Shown in pieces: positions 42,677-54,256 of a DNA stretch of 64,000 nt (the first letter of the stretch is position 1; every line of letters starts with the position of its first letter). This DNA comes from Piezodorus guildinii. Taxonomy: Eukaryota > Arthropoda > Insecta > Hemiptera > Pentatomidae. The translations under genes and the position numbers were made by a program. The notes beneath the pieces are model-generated. The model saw nothing but the letters and a program-made list of their open reading frames with translations, was not told the origin of the DNA and ran no database searches. The stretch spans positions 62,366,217 to 62,430,216 of the forward strand of contig CM041298.1 in NCBI GenBank assembly GCA_023052935.1, given 5' to 3'.

Positions 42677-43852
42677 TTACTTTCATTTACTATATATAGT
42701 AAGGGGAAGTATTGCGATCGTGAAAATTTTCGAATTCCAGTTTTCAACGGAAATACAAGTTTTAGAGTCCCCTGAGTCCAAATAACCAAGTCCCGCAAGA
42801 ATATCAGTGTGTGTGTGTGTGTCTGTGGTAGCTTCCGGGTGGAAACGGTAAGTCCTATGAAAATGAAATTTCATATTTAAGACATTTATACGCCCGAGAC
42901 GTGACAAAACATTTTTCATCAAAATGAGCTTACCAGAAGAGGCACTTTATACCATGTATTTTGCACCTTTTTTCGATTTTCTCAAAAACGGTTCCGACGA
43001 TTTTGATTAAACTCGCTATATCGATGTATAATTTAATGGGCTTTAATATCATGTAGGTTTTATTCTAATTAAAATGGTCTAATAGGGCCCAACTGCCGTT
43101 TTTTTAAATTTTCTTACCCTAAAGTACCTTTAATTTTGTAGATTTAATAAAAATAACTATATTATCTTATTAACGCTGATAAAAAACAGGTAAATATATA
43201 AATTGAATAAGTTCGATACCCAACTAAAGGAGAAAACAGGAAAAATATTTATTTAATGCAATTTTTCGTTTTTGAACATAAGAGCAGTAATATACATGCA
43301 TGATATACCGTTGGAAAGCTAAAGATTTTAGAAAAAATATTATCTCATACACAAGCTTCTAAAAGTTAATAGAGAGTGATAAAAAGCCGATAAAACTAAC
43401 TGATTGTTTTAGATAATAATATAATAGATTTTTTAATGAAACACATGTTTCTATAGAAATTTAATTTAATTAATTCTTTAAACTACTGTTGTTTGGTTTC
43501 CCGAAACGGAAAATTCATGTTGACTGCGCTGCAACACAACAACGCGCCAATTTTGTTTTTGAACATAAGAACAGTAATGAGGATGTATAATATACCGTAT
43601 GAAAGAGAAATTCTTTAGAAAATATATTATCTTATACACAAGCTTGTAAAATTGAATAAAGAGTGATGAAAAGCCAATAACTAACTGATTATTTTAGATA
43701 ATAATGTAAACGAGTTTTTAATAAAACACATGTTTCTGTATTATTTAATTCTCTAATGGTTTCACGCATTTTTATCCCTAACTTTATTTGAAAAATCTTT
43801 CATTGATTTTAAAAATGGAGGTAAGTGAAAGTCGTGTGTTGCCCGCACCAGA
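42677..43852 (-). mobile_element. HEL copy, full length, with internal duplication
   Basis: 1176 bp, both termini present (ttactttcatttactatata, and tgttgcccgcaccaga). (TG)n at about 42808-42822. It carries the same ctactgttgtttggtttccc insert as 39366-40073 (about 43482-43545) and a duplicated downstream segment, so both belong to one subfamily. Confidence 0.85.
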
Positions 43853-43903
43853 TTTTTTTTTTATTGTTATGGAAATATGATATTGTTTCGCACTAAAAGT
43901 TTT

Positions 43904-43909
<6 letters not shown>

Positions 43910-43957
<48 letters not shown>
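43910..43957. repeat. (TA)n microsatellite
   Basis: About 23 TA units. Confidence 0.95.
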
Positions 43958-43959
<2 letters not shown>

Positions 43960-44045
43960 ATATATATATTTATTTAATTTGTAATTTATAGTTGCTACTT
44001 TGTGAATTATTTTTTCTAATAATTAGTTTATTTAAAATTTACAAT

Positions 44046-44418
44046 CGGAGCTGATTGGAAGCTATGGGTTGCTACCATCAGAGGTGGCAAGACTCGAAAA
44101 AAACAAAAACATTTGATATCTTGAGCCGAGGACTTACGAAGGGTTGCCCTTAGGACATCTTATTTCTGAATCCTTTTTATCCAATTGACCGGAAAACTCG
44201 AGGAAGGTTTGTCCATCTTTCCGTCCCTTTTCCTCCTAAGCTGATCTCTTCTGAATTACTAACCTTTCAGTTTTCGATTAGTGATCAAATTATATCTACG
44301 CTTATATCTACGCTTAATAAAGTAATAAATTGGGCTCGTGTTTTAATTTACCAAACAGTTAAAGCAGTTTGGGTAAAAGAGCCATTAAAGCTATTAGTTG
44401 TGAGATAAATAGAAAAAA
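44046..44418. other. Unassigned DNA with a faint HEL 5'-end relic
   Basis: 44046-44082 (cggagctgattggaagctat, gggttgctaccatcaga) weakly resembles the HEL 5' terminus in minus sense. The rest has no recognisable feature. Confidence 0.3.
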
Positions 44419-44461
44419 TCTGGTGCGGGCAACACATGACTTTCACTTATCTTGACTGTTA

Positions 44462-45347
44462 AATTTTTTTTAAATTATATTTTATTGAAATTTACAACTG
44501 TATAAGAATACATCAAGTAAATGTGCTGATTAAAGATAGTGTACATGAAAAACCTGAAGAGAAACTGCCCATTGGCAGCACTCTAGTAATTAATCTAAAC
44601 AAGAAGGTCTCGAGACCATCTTCTTTTCAGACGCCTCGGAGGATTGTCGGGAATTGAAGAGGAAGCAAGGATTAGTGGGTAGAAACTAGTGGGTTAGAGT
44701 GGGATTGGAGTTTGTCATGGAAGGATTGATACCTGGTTCGGGCCAAATCAGCTACAAAGGGAATATTAAGGTCTTTATGTATAAGCTTATTCGTGACAAA
44801 ATAAGGAGCGTTTAGGATTTTTCGAAGGATTTTGGATTGTAAGGATTGGATACAGGAAGAATTTGATGGTTTAGTGGAGCCCCATAGCTCAACTCCGTAA
44901 GTCCAGATAGGTCTTATGATGGTCATGTTGATGAGTATTTTGTAGTTAAGTGAAAGTTTAGAGCGTTTGTCTAGTAATTGTTGAAGTAACAGAATGCGGC
45001 GAGCAGTTTCTTGTCGTTTCAGTCTAGTGTGCGGATCTGTTCAACTGGAACGAGCGGAATGTTATTAAAGGATACTGTAGGGCAGGATGTCATAGGTTTA
45101 CGACGTAGGGTGAAGGTAATTTGGTGGGATTTGTTGGAATTTATTTTAATTCTCCAATTCTGACATTATACCTCAAGGTCTCTGATGTGGGATTGGAGAT
45201 TTTGAGAGGCAAGAGTGGGATCATTAATGACTGATAATACACAAGTGTCATCTGCATAAGTAGAAAGGAAAGTATTAGGATGTGATGGGATATCATCTGT
45301 ATAAACTGTATAAAGAATGGGTCCTAGGATACTGCCTTGAGGAAATT
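44462..45347 (-). mobile_element. Jockey (J1) 3' end in a HEL copy
   Basis: T run, the 3'UTR, then the minus-strand RT C-terminus (TIIRPIWTYGVELWGSTKPS, LQSKILRKILNAPYFVTNKL) and further upstream pieces (tcctaggatactgccttgag, the GSILGP region). An internal deletion lies near 45030. 5' truncated at about 45347. Confidence 0.85.
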
Positions 45348-45600
45348 CAATTTAAAAACTATGAAATATACTTCAATTTGAAAATTATTTAAAGTTGATT
45401 TTAGTAAAACGTGTTTTATTTCATTTTCATTGGAAACATATGATTTCTATTAAATAATATAATTATATTAAATTGTTAATCAGTAATAAACTCCTCCTCA
45501 TTCGTCACTTTATAATACGTTTTACAAATCTGTGTACCAGATAATATTTTTTTTAAAAACTTTCTCTTTCCAACGGTATATTATACGTCTATATTAATGT

Positions 45601-45733
45601 GTTTTTTTGTTTTGTTTTTTATTTATTGGAATTTACAACTGTATAATGGAATACAAGTAAATTTGAAGAGAAATATATAAAGGCATGAAACACATGTAGA
45701 GAAGCTTCTCAGTGGAAGCACTCTTAAATATTA
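45601..45733 (-). mobile_element. Short Jockey (J1) 3'UTR insertion in the same HEL copy
   Basis: T-rich run, then attggaatttacaactgtat and agcttctcagtggaagcact, the J1 3'UTR. Flanks read ATATTAATG (before) and ATATTACTG (after), a likely 9-bp target duplication with one change; the HEL consensus there is atattactg. Confidence 0.75.
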
Positions 45734-46304
45734 CTGTTCTTAATATAAAAAAACAACAAAAAATAAGTTAAAAATAGTTTATCTCTTTATCTGATCATAA
45801 AGTTAGTCTAATTTATATATTTAGCCGTCCTTTATCAATGTCATAAGGATGATATGGTTAATCTTTTGGAATGTACAAAATTAAAGGTAGTGTAGAGGAA
45901 GAAAATTTAAAATACCGGCATTTAAGCCCTGTCAGACTATTTCAATCGGAAAAAAACTTACATGATATTAAAGTCCGTCCAATTTTACATCGATACAGCG
46001 AGTTTTATCGAAATCGTAAATAGGTGCAACTTGTATGGTATTAAGTGGATCTTCTGCTTAGCTGATTTTGGTGAAAAAGTTGCTGTATCATCTCGGGCGC
46101 ATAGTTGTCTTAAATATGAAATTTCAGTTTTATAAGGCTTTTCATTTTTGCGCTAGAATTACCACACAGACCTTTTTTGTGGGAATTTTTCACTTGGACT
46201 CAGGGGAAACTTAAGACGTGTATTTCCGTTGAAAACTGGAATTCGAAAATTTTCACGATCGCAATGCTTTACCATATATTCCACATATTGGTATGTGAAA
46301 ATAA

Positions 46305-47139
46305 AATAATTTAGCTTCTGTAATAGTAATTTAATTGGTTCAGAGTATTTTATAATCTCATTGAAATTAATTAGTAATCAATGAAATAGCTGCTGCTTTG
46401 AGCATTCTGAATCAGTAAAATAATTCAAAAGAACTTTTGAATACAATTAAATGAATGTTTAATTGCTAAGCCTCGTTAAGCGCGCCATTAGGTATTTTCA
46501 AAGTTCGAGTATCGGCTTTCACCGATGCAATTTGAATATCAAACACTTACCTCGGTAACTTCCGAGTTATGGATGCGGAAAATTTTATTTCTGGGTTATC
46601 CCCTCCGAATGAAACATCCAAGAGAGAAGGTATTATGAGCCCTGTAGAAGGGAATTAGACTCGAGGAGGAGATGAAAAACGTCTTTTGAAAAGGAAAATA
46701 AACCGCAGTTCCTCTCTCTCTTCCAGCCTCGGCGAGAATGTGATATGAATTGAAAAAGAGCTAAAGGGATTTAATCGCCCACCCGGGTCTGAAAGGGAGG
46801 GGAGCGACCAACTCCCGACCGTCCCGAATTCCATTTTCAGTATTTTTCAATTGGGGGAAAGAGAAAAAGATAAAAACCCACATATTTATCAAGAATGTGG
46901 CTGAGAGAAAAGAGAATATACTCTTCCACACTTTTATTTGTTGGAATGAATCAACAATGACATGCATCTCTCTATGTGGATTTATTAGAGTAAAAATCAT
47001 GTTGTTCTATCGATTGAAAAATTTATTTTGTAAAACAGAGCCAAAAATATCGCTGTGAAACGACTCATAACAAAGTTATTAACATTAATACTGAAGATTA
47101 AATAGTTGACCGAAAGTTGAATATACATGATGACATAAT
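46305..47139. other. Unassigned DNA
   Basis: 46480-46830 is less AT-rich. Frames on both strands lack motifs. Confidence 0.35.
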
Positions 47140-47215
47140 TCGGGTAGGGGTCATAAAAGATAGGAAACAGTAAAAAAATGTTTATTAACCAATGTCGGGT
47201 CTTCATCTGGGCTAA
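47140..47215. repeat. Possible single arm of a PLE-like inverted repeat
   Basis: tcgggtaggggtcataaaag and aaccaatgtcgggtcttcat echo the arm of the insertion at 32747 (ccgggtagcggtcattaaat, gccaacgtttcgaccc). No second arm was found. Confidence 0.3.
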
Positions 47216-47261
47216 ACAATACAAGTCATATTTTTATACTATACTGATATAATTGAAAATT

Positions 47262-48510
47262 TAATTAATATAAATATCTGGGTATTATCCTTACACCCAC
47301 ACTATTCTTAAAAAAAACATCTACATCAGAAGTTATCAAAAACAAAAATGGCAATCAACTCCATATGGAAAAAATTTCAATTAAACAATAGTTTACCCTA
47401 TAAATCAAAACTTGAAGTATTTAATGCCGTCTTTAAATCATTCATAGGATGTGGAGCTCAGGCATGGGGAAGTAAGGAATATATAGAAACTGAAAAACTT
47501 ATACATTATTTTATTAAAAAATTATCTAGCCTGCCACAAGCCACACCGTCATAACTTCTGCACATCGAAACAAAATAGTCCCAATGTTCGTGGAAACTTT
47601 AAAAATTCAAAATAACTACATTCTAAAAGTTAAAAATTTACCATATAATAAACTGCCACATTTCATAAATGAGGAAGTCATCAAACAAAATATTTTCTGG
47701 ATTAAAGATGTAAGAGAACTGGCTGAAAAACATAATATTTTAATAGACATTCAACTTAAAAACAAATATAACTGGCCTATAATCTTACAGCAATTTAGAC
47801 AATCACTAATCGGTATTTATAGATCAAAATTTTTACAAAGGGCTATAGTCTCAGAGAAAACGTTTGTGTATAAAAACTTAGATTATGATAATGGGACGCA
47901 ATATTTGTTTGATACCAATTTAAGTTTTAATGGGGCGAAATGGATATTTAAAGTTAGATGTGAATTAGTATACCTCAACTATAATAGATTTTGGTCAAAT
48001 AAGAATGTGATGTGTTCGCTTTGTAATAGAAAAGAAGTAGAAAATACCTTTCATTTCCACGCCACATGTCCCATTTTATCTGAAATTAGAATAAGGTGTT
48101 TCGGAAAGAATTATTTAAACACCGATGAAGTAATAAACTATCTTAATGGACAGAACTGGATGGATGTGTATAAATATTTTAAAATAGCATGGCCCTACAG
48201 ATATAAACTTATAAAAGAGTTTAACTATATTAAAAAATTGTAATGTATTTATATATATGTAATTGTTTATTATTATTGTTATTGTTTTGTTGTTTTGAGT
48301 CTGATAATGAAATAGTTGAATCAGTGAGTGAGATTATTTTACTGTTATTATGTAGTACATTGTATATGAATATAGTTACTGTTATATAAATTGTAAAATT
48401 GAACAGGTCGGCTCCGGACTAAACGGTCTAAAAGACCATAGTTCTATTAATGTTTTTTTATATGTTATATTTTTGTTGTAATATACTGAAAGAAAAAAAT
48501 AAAAAAACAG
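47262..48510 (+). pseudogene. Unassigned LINE: RT thumb and C-terminal finger
   Basis: Starts inside RT at YLGIILTPTLF (47270), continues WKKFQLNNSLPYKSKLEVFN and GCGAQAWGSKEY, meets a stop near 47552, and reopens at 47584-48243 (219 codons) with WIFKVRCELVYLN, then a C-terminal CSLCNRKEVENTFHFHATCP finger (CX2C..H..C). The order RT end, connector, CCHC-like finger is usual for LINE ORF2. A 3'UTR ends in A-rich sequence (48490-48507) and a TCTA repeat. 5' truncated. The long open C-terminal part suggests only moderate age. Confidence 0.75.
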
Positions 48511-48539
48511 TTATTTATCTTATCTATCTATCTATCTAT

Positions 48540-48770
48540 ATCATTGAAAATGACTGGGTGTATGATTCATCTGCTGTGGTTACCAAGAAAAATCGGTTTA
48601 AAAGGTAGTGAGCTAGTAGATGTTGTAGCTAAAAGAGCTATTAACGAAGGCCAGTTGATCAACACCACCCAATCCAGTGAAGTGATATCTCGAATAAAAG
48701 AAAGGACGTGGCAGGTATGGTAACATATCTGGACGGCAACGAGGGACAATGAGTAGATTTTGAAATAACC
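48540..48770 (+). pseudogene. RNase H C-terminal relic of an I-like LINE
   Basis: Plus strand reads LLWLPRKIGLKGSELVDVVA, KRAINEGQLI and SRIKERTWQVW. This matches the W-(I/V)-P-S-H-x-G-(I/L)-x-G-N-E-x-A-D block of LINE RNase H, with S-H changed to R-K and N-E to S-E. The catalytic Asp position is kept as LVDVVAKRA. A small fragment. Confidence 0.65.
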
Positions 48771-48839
48771 TATGTATAATTTTTTTTTTTCTCTTCATAT
48801 CTATATTAACGCCTGTCAGAATGTATCTGACAATCAGCA

Positions 48840-49940
48840 AATGTGCTGTAAAAATTCAGATCAGGCATGGTAGGCATGAAGAAGGAAAATGCCCAGCAGC
48901 ACCCACAATTTAGCAGAGGAGGTCCCTCATCCAGCTTCTCTTTAGCCTTCTTCTGACTGGCATTTCAGTTATTGAGATGTCGTTAATCAGTCTATTGACG
49001 TGTCCGTTAAGTTTACTGTGAAAACGATTATAGAGTGTTTGTATATGTTGGTCAACTGTTGGTTGTTGTAAGTCCGTATGTAGGGTTCTGTTGTTTACAT
49101 ACCAATGAGCCGTTGTTATGAGTCTTAAAATTTTGGATTGAAATTATTGCATTTTTTGTATGTGAGTCTTTTTTGCTGAACCAAACATCTGTGAAGCGTA
49201 AGTCCATATTGGCTTAAGAAGGTATGTGTATGTATTCAGTTTCTGTCTAATTTTTAATTTTGAAGATTTAGATAAAAGTGAGTATCGTACTTTCAGTCGA
49301 TGGTTAAGAGTCTGTCTTTTCATCTTGACATGTTGGCTCCAAGTCATCCTTCGATCGAGTGTCAGTCCTAGGTAATGTACAGAGTTGGTCTGAGGAATTT
49401 GGTTGTTGTCGATAAAAATTGGTGGGCAAGTGTTTTGTCGTAGTGTGAACGTTACGTATTTTGATTGGTCGTGATTTAAACGAATTTTCCAATGAGTGTA
49501 CCAATTTTGTAGTATCATTAAGTGATTTTGTAGAGTCAGTAAAGGCCAGTATAGGATCGTCGTTTGATATTAAAATTGCAGTATCGTCCGCGTAAGTAGC
49601 AGTCAATGTGGTGGGGTGAGTTGGTATGTCATGTGTGTATACAATGTATAGGAGAGGAGCAAGTATCGATCCTTGCGGTACTCCTGCCAAGACTGGTCGG
49701 ATTGAAGAAGTTTCTGAGCCCTGCCGAACAGAGAAAAACCTATCAGAGAGAAAAGGGTGTATAATAAGATAGTACGTGTAAGGTAGTACGTTCTTAAGTT
49801 TAAAGAGAAGCCCCTCGTGCCAGACTTTACCAAACGCTTGGGCAACATCCAAAAATACCCCAGTTGCGTATTGTTTTTTTTCTATTGCTCCTGCAATGAA
49901 GTCAGTAACTCTGTGTAATTGGTGTTTCGTTGAATGTGAC
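48840..49940 (-). pseudogene. Jockey-like LINE (third family) RT part, frameshifted
   Basis: Minus strand: VFLDVAQAFGKVWHEGLLFK, LAGVPQGSILAPLLYIVYTH and TATYADDTAIL (49852-49550). After a frameshift near 49520 it reads NWYTHWKIRLNHDQSKYVTF, YLGLTLDRRMTWSQH and LKPIWTYASQMFGSAKKTH. RT motifs A to E are in order. The N-terminal endonuclease is missing. The 3' side reads into a C-terminal segment at about 48860-49140. Confidence 0.82.
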
Positions 49941-49974
49941 TATTTATAGCTTAATTAAGATTTTTATTATTAAC

Positions 49975-50260
49975 TAGTGGGCTCGTCCCTGTTTCGCAAG
50001 CGTGAAATTTGAATGAGGTGTCAATGTTTGAAAAATCTCTGTTTGACCGATTTGATGTCTATCGCTTTGGGAGAGTCGATTTATCGTGGCGAAAAGTGCA
50101 AGAAGGTATGCATATTTTATAACGTTTGTTCGTTATTATATTTAATCATCTAAAGAAAAGAAAATATATGAACTAATTACGTTTATTTGTTTGCTATCTT
50201 AAAGTTAAGCGCATATAAAGGTAAATTTGATTTTACCGTATTATGAAAACTTCATTGATT
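49975..50260 (+). repeat. Dispersed repeat E, longest copy
   Basis: tgtttcgcaagcgtgaaatt, gaatgaggtgtcaatgtttg, then tataacgtttgttcgttatt and acgtttatttgtttgctatc. The first half matches 10424-10520 and the second half 20690-20830. Confidence 0.5.
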
Positions 50261-50546
50261 GAAAACTTCATGTATATAAAAACGGAATTAAGAATAGTTC
50301 TTTTCGGTTTATTAACATTTTATATTTCAACTGAATTATTTAAATTACACTTTATAAGTTAAATTTAGTTTCCATTAAAATCCTAATTTAAAATAATTAG
50401 TAACAATCCGGTTAATAGATTTACAAAAAATACCTTACAATTTATTTTAACAACTTAGTTACAATTCAGTGGATAATATTGTTTCTAAATCTTGCGTAAT
50501 AAACGAAAGAATACAACTTGCACAATCATGTACATCTGACTATAAA
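50261..50546. other. AT-rich DNA, nothing recognised
   Basis: No motif-bearing ORF or shared repeat. Confidence 0.4.
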
Positions 50547-50702
50547 CTTACTATTTTTTTTTTTCAAATCGAATATTTATTTATTGAGAATTATAACTAT
50601 CTGTTTCAGAATGATTAATAGTTATGCTGATATGAGACCACATTCATACAATATATACAGAAAATAATGATAATGTCAAATTACATAAAATAGAAAAATA
50701 AA

Positions 50703-50744
<42 letters not shown>

Positions 50745-51177
50745 AAAATAATAATAATAAAAAAAAAACAACCTATAATTGAGATAAATACAAAGTTGGC
50801 AAATAAATAAAGATCATGCAAACAATGGTAACTATATAGAATAGAATAGAATAGAATAGAAAAAAATTTTATTCTGGGACTAGGTCCCCTAAGAATAACA
50901 GTTATGTACAATTTAAATATATAATATGTCTGGCCAACAGACAATAAAAACATGATTAATTATTATTTACAATGATTATTAAAATTATAATTATTTACAA
51001 TGAGAAGTTATATACATAAAAAATAACAAAGAATTAATAAAAATATATATCTTCTAAATTTTATCTTATGAGAAAATAAAAATTGTATTTAAACAAAATC
51101 AAATTAAAATTTGGGCGGTAAACAGTAATCTTCATTCATTCAATGCAGATTTCTAGATAGAATTGACATCACATTTG

Positions 51178-53979
51178 CTAATCGTCTATTTGGGATGACA
51201 GAAGGTATAGGAAAAGTTGGGATTTGAATGAGGATAAAGAGGCAGCATGACGGATATGGATTGGTAGAGAATTCCAGAGTGTGGTAGAGCGAACAATGAA
51301 GGAACGATCAAAGGTTTTGGTTCTGTGGGTAGGAAGGTACAGGTCAGAATGTCGCGATCGAGTTTCAAGTGAGTGGATTGAGGATTTAAATTGAAGGAGA
51401 CTGTAGATGTAGGAAGGATGCTGGGAGTTAATAGTTTGGTAGAGGTATGATCCAAGGAAATATTGTCTGCGGGTTGAGGGAAGGAGCCACTTTAATTCAC
51501 CGTATAAGTGGGTAACATGAGACCTCCTTGATGTACCGAAGACAAATCTTAAGAAAATGTTCATAATACGCTTTAGTCTGTCTTCAAGCACAGCCGGGAG
51601 GCCGTCATACACCGCACAACAATAGTCAAAGTGGGGGAAAATAAGTGAGGATACGAGGAGCTTACGAGTGGATTGGGGGAGGAGATGACGGGATCGATGG
51701 AAAAATTTAAGAGTACTGATTGTTCTTCGGGAGATTTGGGCAATATGAGGTTTCCAGGAGAGGGATTGGTCGATGGTGATACCTAGGTTTTTGACAGTGG
51801 AACTGAACGTAATTGGGTAATTATTAAGGATTAGACTCGGAAAGTTGGTATGACATTTGATAAGGGAATTGGAACCTATTACAATTGCTTGCGTCTTCAT
51901 GGCATTTAGCTTGAGGTTATTCAGATATCCCCAGGCACTGATTCTATCCAGGTCCTCCTGAATCTTCGAAAATGCTAATAATGTCTCGGAGGAGGAGAAG
52001 GATAGGTAGATCTGGAAATCATCAGCGTACAAATGGTGGGAGCAATGATGGATAGAGTTAGGAAGGTCATTAATATAGGCATTAAAAAGGAGAGGAGATA
52101 TACTTGAACCCTGGGCCACACCTGCCGAAAGGGCCAGAAAGGAAGAAAGAGGATGATTAGGAATGGTGACAGCTTGGGTTCTACCAGTGAGAAATGAGTG
52201 AAACCAACGAATGGTGTTGTTGGAAAAGGATAGGGATCGTAGTTTGGAGAAAAGGATGGAGTGGTCCACGGAGTCAAAAGCTTTTGAAAAGTCTAGAAGT
52301 ATTAGTACGGTCAGTTTCTTTTCATCCATAGCAGTATGTATGTCGCTGGTGATTTTTAGGAGAGCGGATTGTGTGGAAAAACCAGGTCGGAAACCGGATT
52401 GGAGAGGATCAAGAAGTTTAGACTTTTCAAGGAAATTAGATAATTGAGATTGAACTATTCTTTCTAAGGGCTTGGAAAGGTTAGATAGGATAGAAATTGG
52501 GCGATAGTATTTAGGGGATGTAGGATTAGAGGTTTTATTGATAGGGTGGACTATTGCTTTTTTCCAAGTTGATGGAAATATAGAATTTTGGAGGGAAAAA
52601 TTATATATGAATAGGAGAACTGGTAGGATTTCGGGAAGGCATAATTTTAGTAGTTTGACGGGTATTCCGTCAAATCCTATAGAGTTGGTATGGGATTTCG
52701 TTATAGAGGAGATAAGGTCAGTTGGTGTGATATCGGAAAAATAAAAATCATCTGGATTAAATGATGTAACTGAAGAAAAGTCGGAAGGATGTGGAAAATG
52801 ATTATCAGAGGAGGAGGATGAAAAGTATATATTTAATTCATCTGGGGAGGCTTGATAGGATGTTGAGGAAGATGATTTGCAAAGAGACAGTTGGCGAAGG
52901 AGTTGCCATTTTGATTTTGAATCGGGAGCAGAGGAGAGAGTTTCGTGAAAGTAATTAGATTTTGCTTGTCTGATTGTTGCCTGAGTCAGATTGCGGAGTG
53001 CCCTGAACGCTTGATAGTCTTCCGTTAGTCTAGTACGTCTGAAGCGTCTACGGGCAGCATCACGCCTCTTCTGTAAGTCTTTTATTGCTGGACTCATCCA
53101 AGGAGCAGGGCGGCTACGGAAGGTGCAGGTTTTGAGGGGAGCATGTTTATCGAGGATGCTGATGAGGTTAGAAGTGAGGATATCGACCATTGAATCTATA
53201 GAGGTACATGAATATATATCGTCCCACTTTAGGACTTCAAGATCGGATTGGATAATTTCACGGGTAAGAGAGTTGATATTACGGAAAGTTGTTGTTTTAG
53301 GAAGGATTGCTGGAGTTTGGATATTGTATGATATGTGTATTAGGTCATGACAGGATAAGAATGGGACTGGTATTTGAGATGAAGAGAGAAGGCTATGTGC
53401 CGAATCAATTACATGGAGGTCTAGCCAGGTATCTGAACAACGAGTATGATGGGTGGATGAGAAAGGTACAATGAAAAGATTAAGGGAAAAGAAGAGATTT
53501 TCGAGGTACAGTTTGTCATTGGAGTTGGAAAGGAAATTGGTGTTGAGGTCACCGGAGATTATAATATTGTTATAGAGAGGAACGTAACTGTAGAGGGTGG
53601 TTTCAAAAGGAGCATCGAACGGAACTAAAGGAGGGCGATACACTACTGCAAATAAGAGAGGATGATTGTTACAAATGATTTCAAGGATAATAAATTCAAT
53701 ATGAGGATGATCGGATGGGGTTGAGACATCTAGGATACGGGATTTTAGGCTATTATGTACATAGAGACCGACGCCTCCGCCCGTGCGGCCTAATCGGTCA
53801 TGACGTAAGAAGGAGTGGTCGGGTAAGAAAATAGAAGAGGAGGGAATGTAGGGTTTTAGCCAAGTTTCTGATACTGCAATGATATGGTAAAAGTTCTGGG
53901 TAAAGTATTGAAGGAATTCATCATAATGAGCGGGCAAAGATTGGGAGTTGACGTGGCAGATATTTAGGATATTAGTCAT
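51178..53979 (-). CDS. CR1-like ORF2: endonuclease and reverse transcriptase, intact
   Basis: 933 residues, uninterrupted. APE-type endonuclease at about 1-230 (CHVNSQSL, AVSETWLKP, GGGVGLYVHNS, SGDLNTNFL; the usual SDH box reads SCHDLIH). RT at about 430-760 (SPKYYRPISILSNLSKPLER, LQSGFRPGFSTQSALL, DFSKAFDSVDHSIL, GVAQGSSISPLLFNAYINDL, YADD near 651, VKNLGITIDQSLSW). The C-terminal tail (RFVFGTSRRSHVTHLYGELK, RSTTLWNSLPIHIRHA) is typical of CR1/L2-type LINEs. No RNase H. It performs target-primed reverse transcription in the nucleus. The ATG at 53979 is the first in frame. It looks capable of activity. Confidence 0.93.
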   Translation of the reverse strand: MTNILNICHVNSQSLPAHYDEFLQYFTQNFYHIIAVSETWLKPYIPSSSIFLPDHSFLRHDRLGRTGGGVGLYVHNSLKSRILDVSTPSDHPHIEFIILEIICNNHPLLFAVVYRPPLVPFDAPFETTLYSYVPLYNNIIISGDLNTNFLSNSNDKLYLENLFFSLNLFIVPFSSTHHTRCSDTWLDLHVIDSAHSLLSSSQIPVPFLSCHDLIHISYNIQTPAILPKTTTFRNINSLTREIIQSDLEVLKWDDIYSCTSIDSMVDILTSNLISILDKHAPLKTCTFRSRPAPWMSPAIKDLQKRRDAARRRFRRTRLTEDYQAFRALRNLTQATIRQAKSNYFHETLSSAPDSKSKWQLLRQLSLCKSSSSTSYQASPDELNIYFSSSSSDNHFPHPSDFSSVTSFNPDDFYFSDITPTDLISSITKSHTNSIGFDGIPVKLLKLCLPEILPVLLFIYNFSLQNSIFPSTWKKAIVHPINKTSNPTSPKYYRPISILSNLSKPLERIVQSQLSNFLEKSKLLDPLQSGFRPGFSTQSALLKITSDIHTAMDEKKLTVLILLDFSKAFDSVDHSILFSKLRSLSFSNNTIRWFHSFLTGRTQAVTIPNHPLSSFLALSAGVAQGSSISPLLFNAYINDLPNSIHHCSHHLYADDFQIYLSFSSSETLLAFSKIQEDLDRISAWGYLNNLKLNAMKTQAIVIGSNSLIKCHTNFPSLILNNYPITFSSTVKNLGITIDQSLSWKPHIAQISRRTISTLKFFHRSRHLLPQSTRKLLVSSLIFPHFDYCCAVYDGLPAVLEDRLKRIMNIFLRFVFGTSRRSHVTHLYGELKWLLPSTRRQYFLGSYLYQTINSQHPSYIYSLLQFKSSIHSLETRSRHSDLYLPTHRTKTFDRSFIVRSTTLWNSLPIHIRHAASLSSFKSQLFLYLLSSQIDD

Positions 53980-54256
53980 AGGAACGGGATGGGGAAAAAC
54001 ACTGATGGTAGGAAGACGACGTAGCTAAATGTTGGTTAAATTTGAATATTAGAAGAAAAAAATTACAAAATAAAACAATCAAAAGTGTTGAGTAAATAAT
54101 ACTTGAAAAATGAAATAAATAATGACTATTGTAGAAAAGAAAAATTGTATAAAAATAAAAATGTACCGTAACACTAAACATTAAACTCAGTAAGTTACAT
54201 ATAGAGTCCGTGGTGTGAATCCGTTTGTTGCCAGAAGGTAGACGGTAGTCGGGACG

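Larger units (their letters stand above)
44419..46304 (+). mobile_element. HEL copy carrying two Jockey insertions
   Basis: Starts TCTGGTGCGGGCAACACATG at 44419 and ends gtatgtgaaaataa at 46304. Two minus-strand J1 fragments interrupt it (about 44462-45347 and 45601-45733). HEL sequence resumes on each side in the right order. Without the inserts it is about 0.87 kb, normal for the family. Confidence 0.82.

Noticed and set aside
47000..47224. 75-codon minus-strand frame as a membrane protein
   Set aside because: Hydrophobicity follows from T-rich DNA; nothing else supports it.
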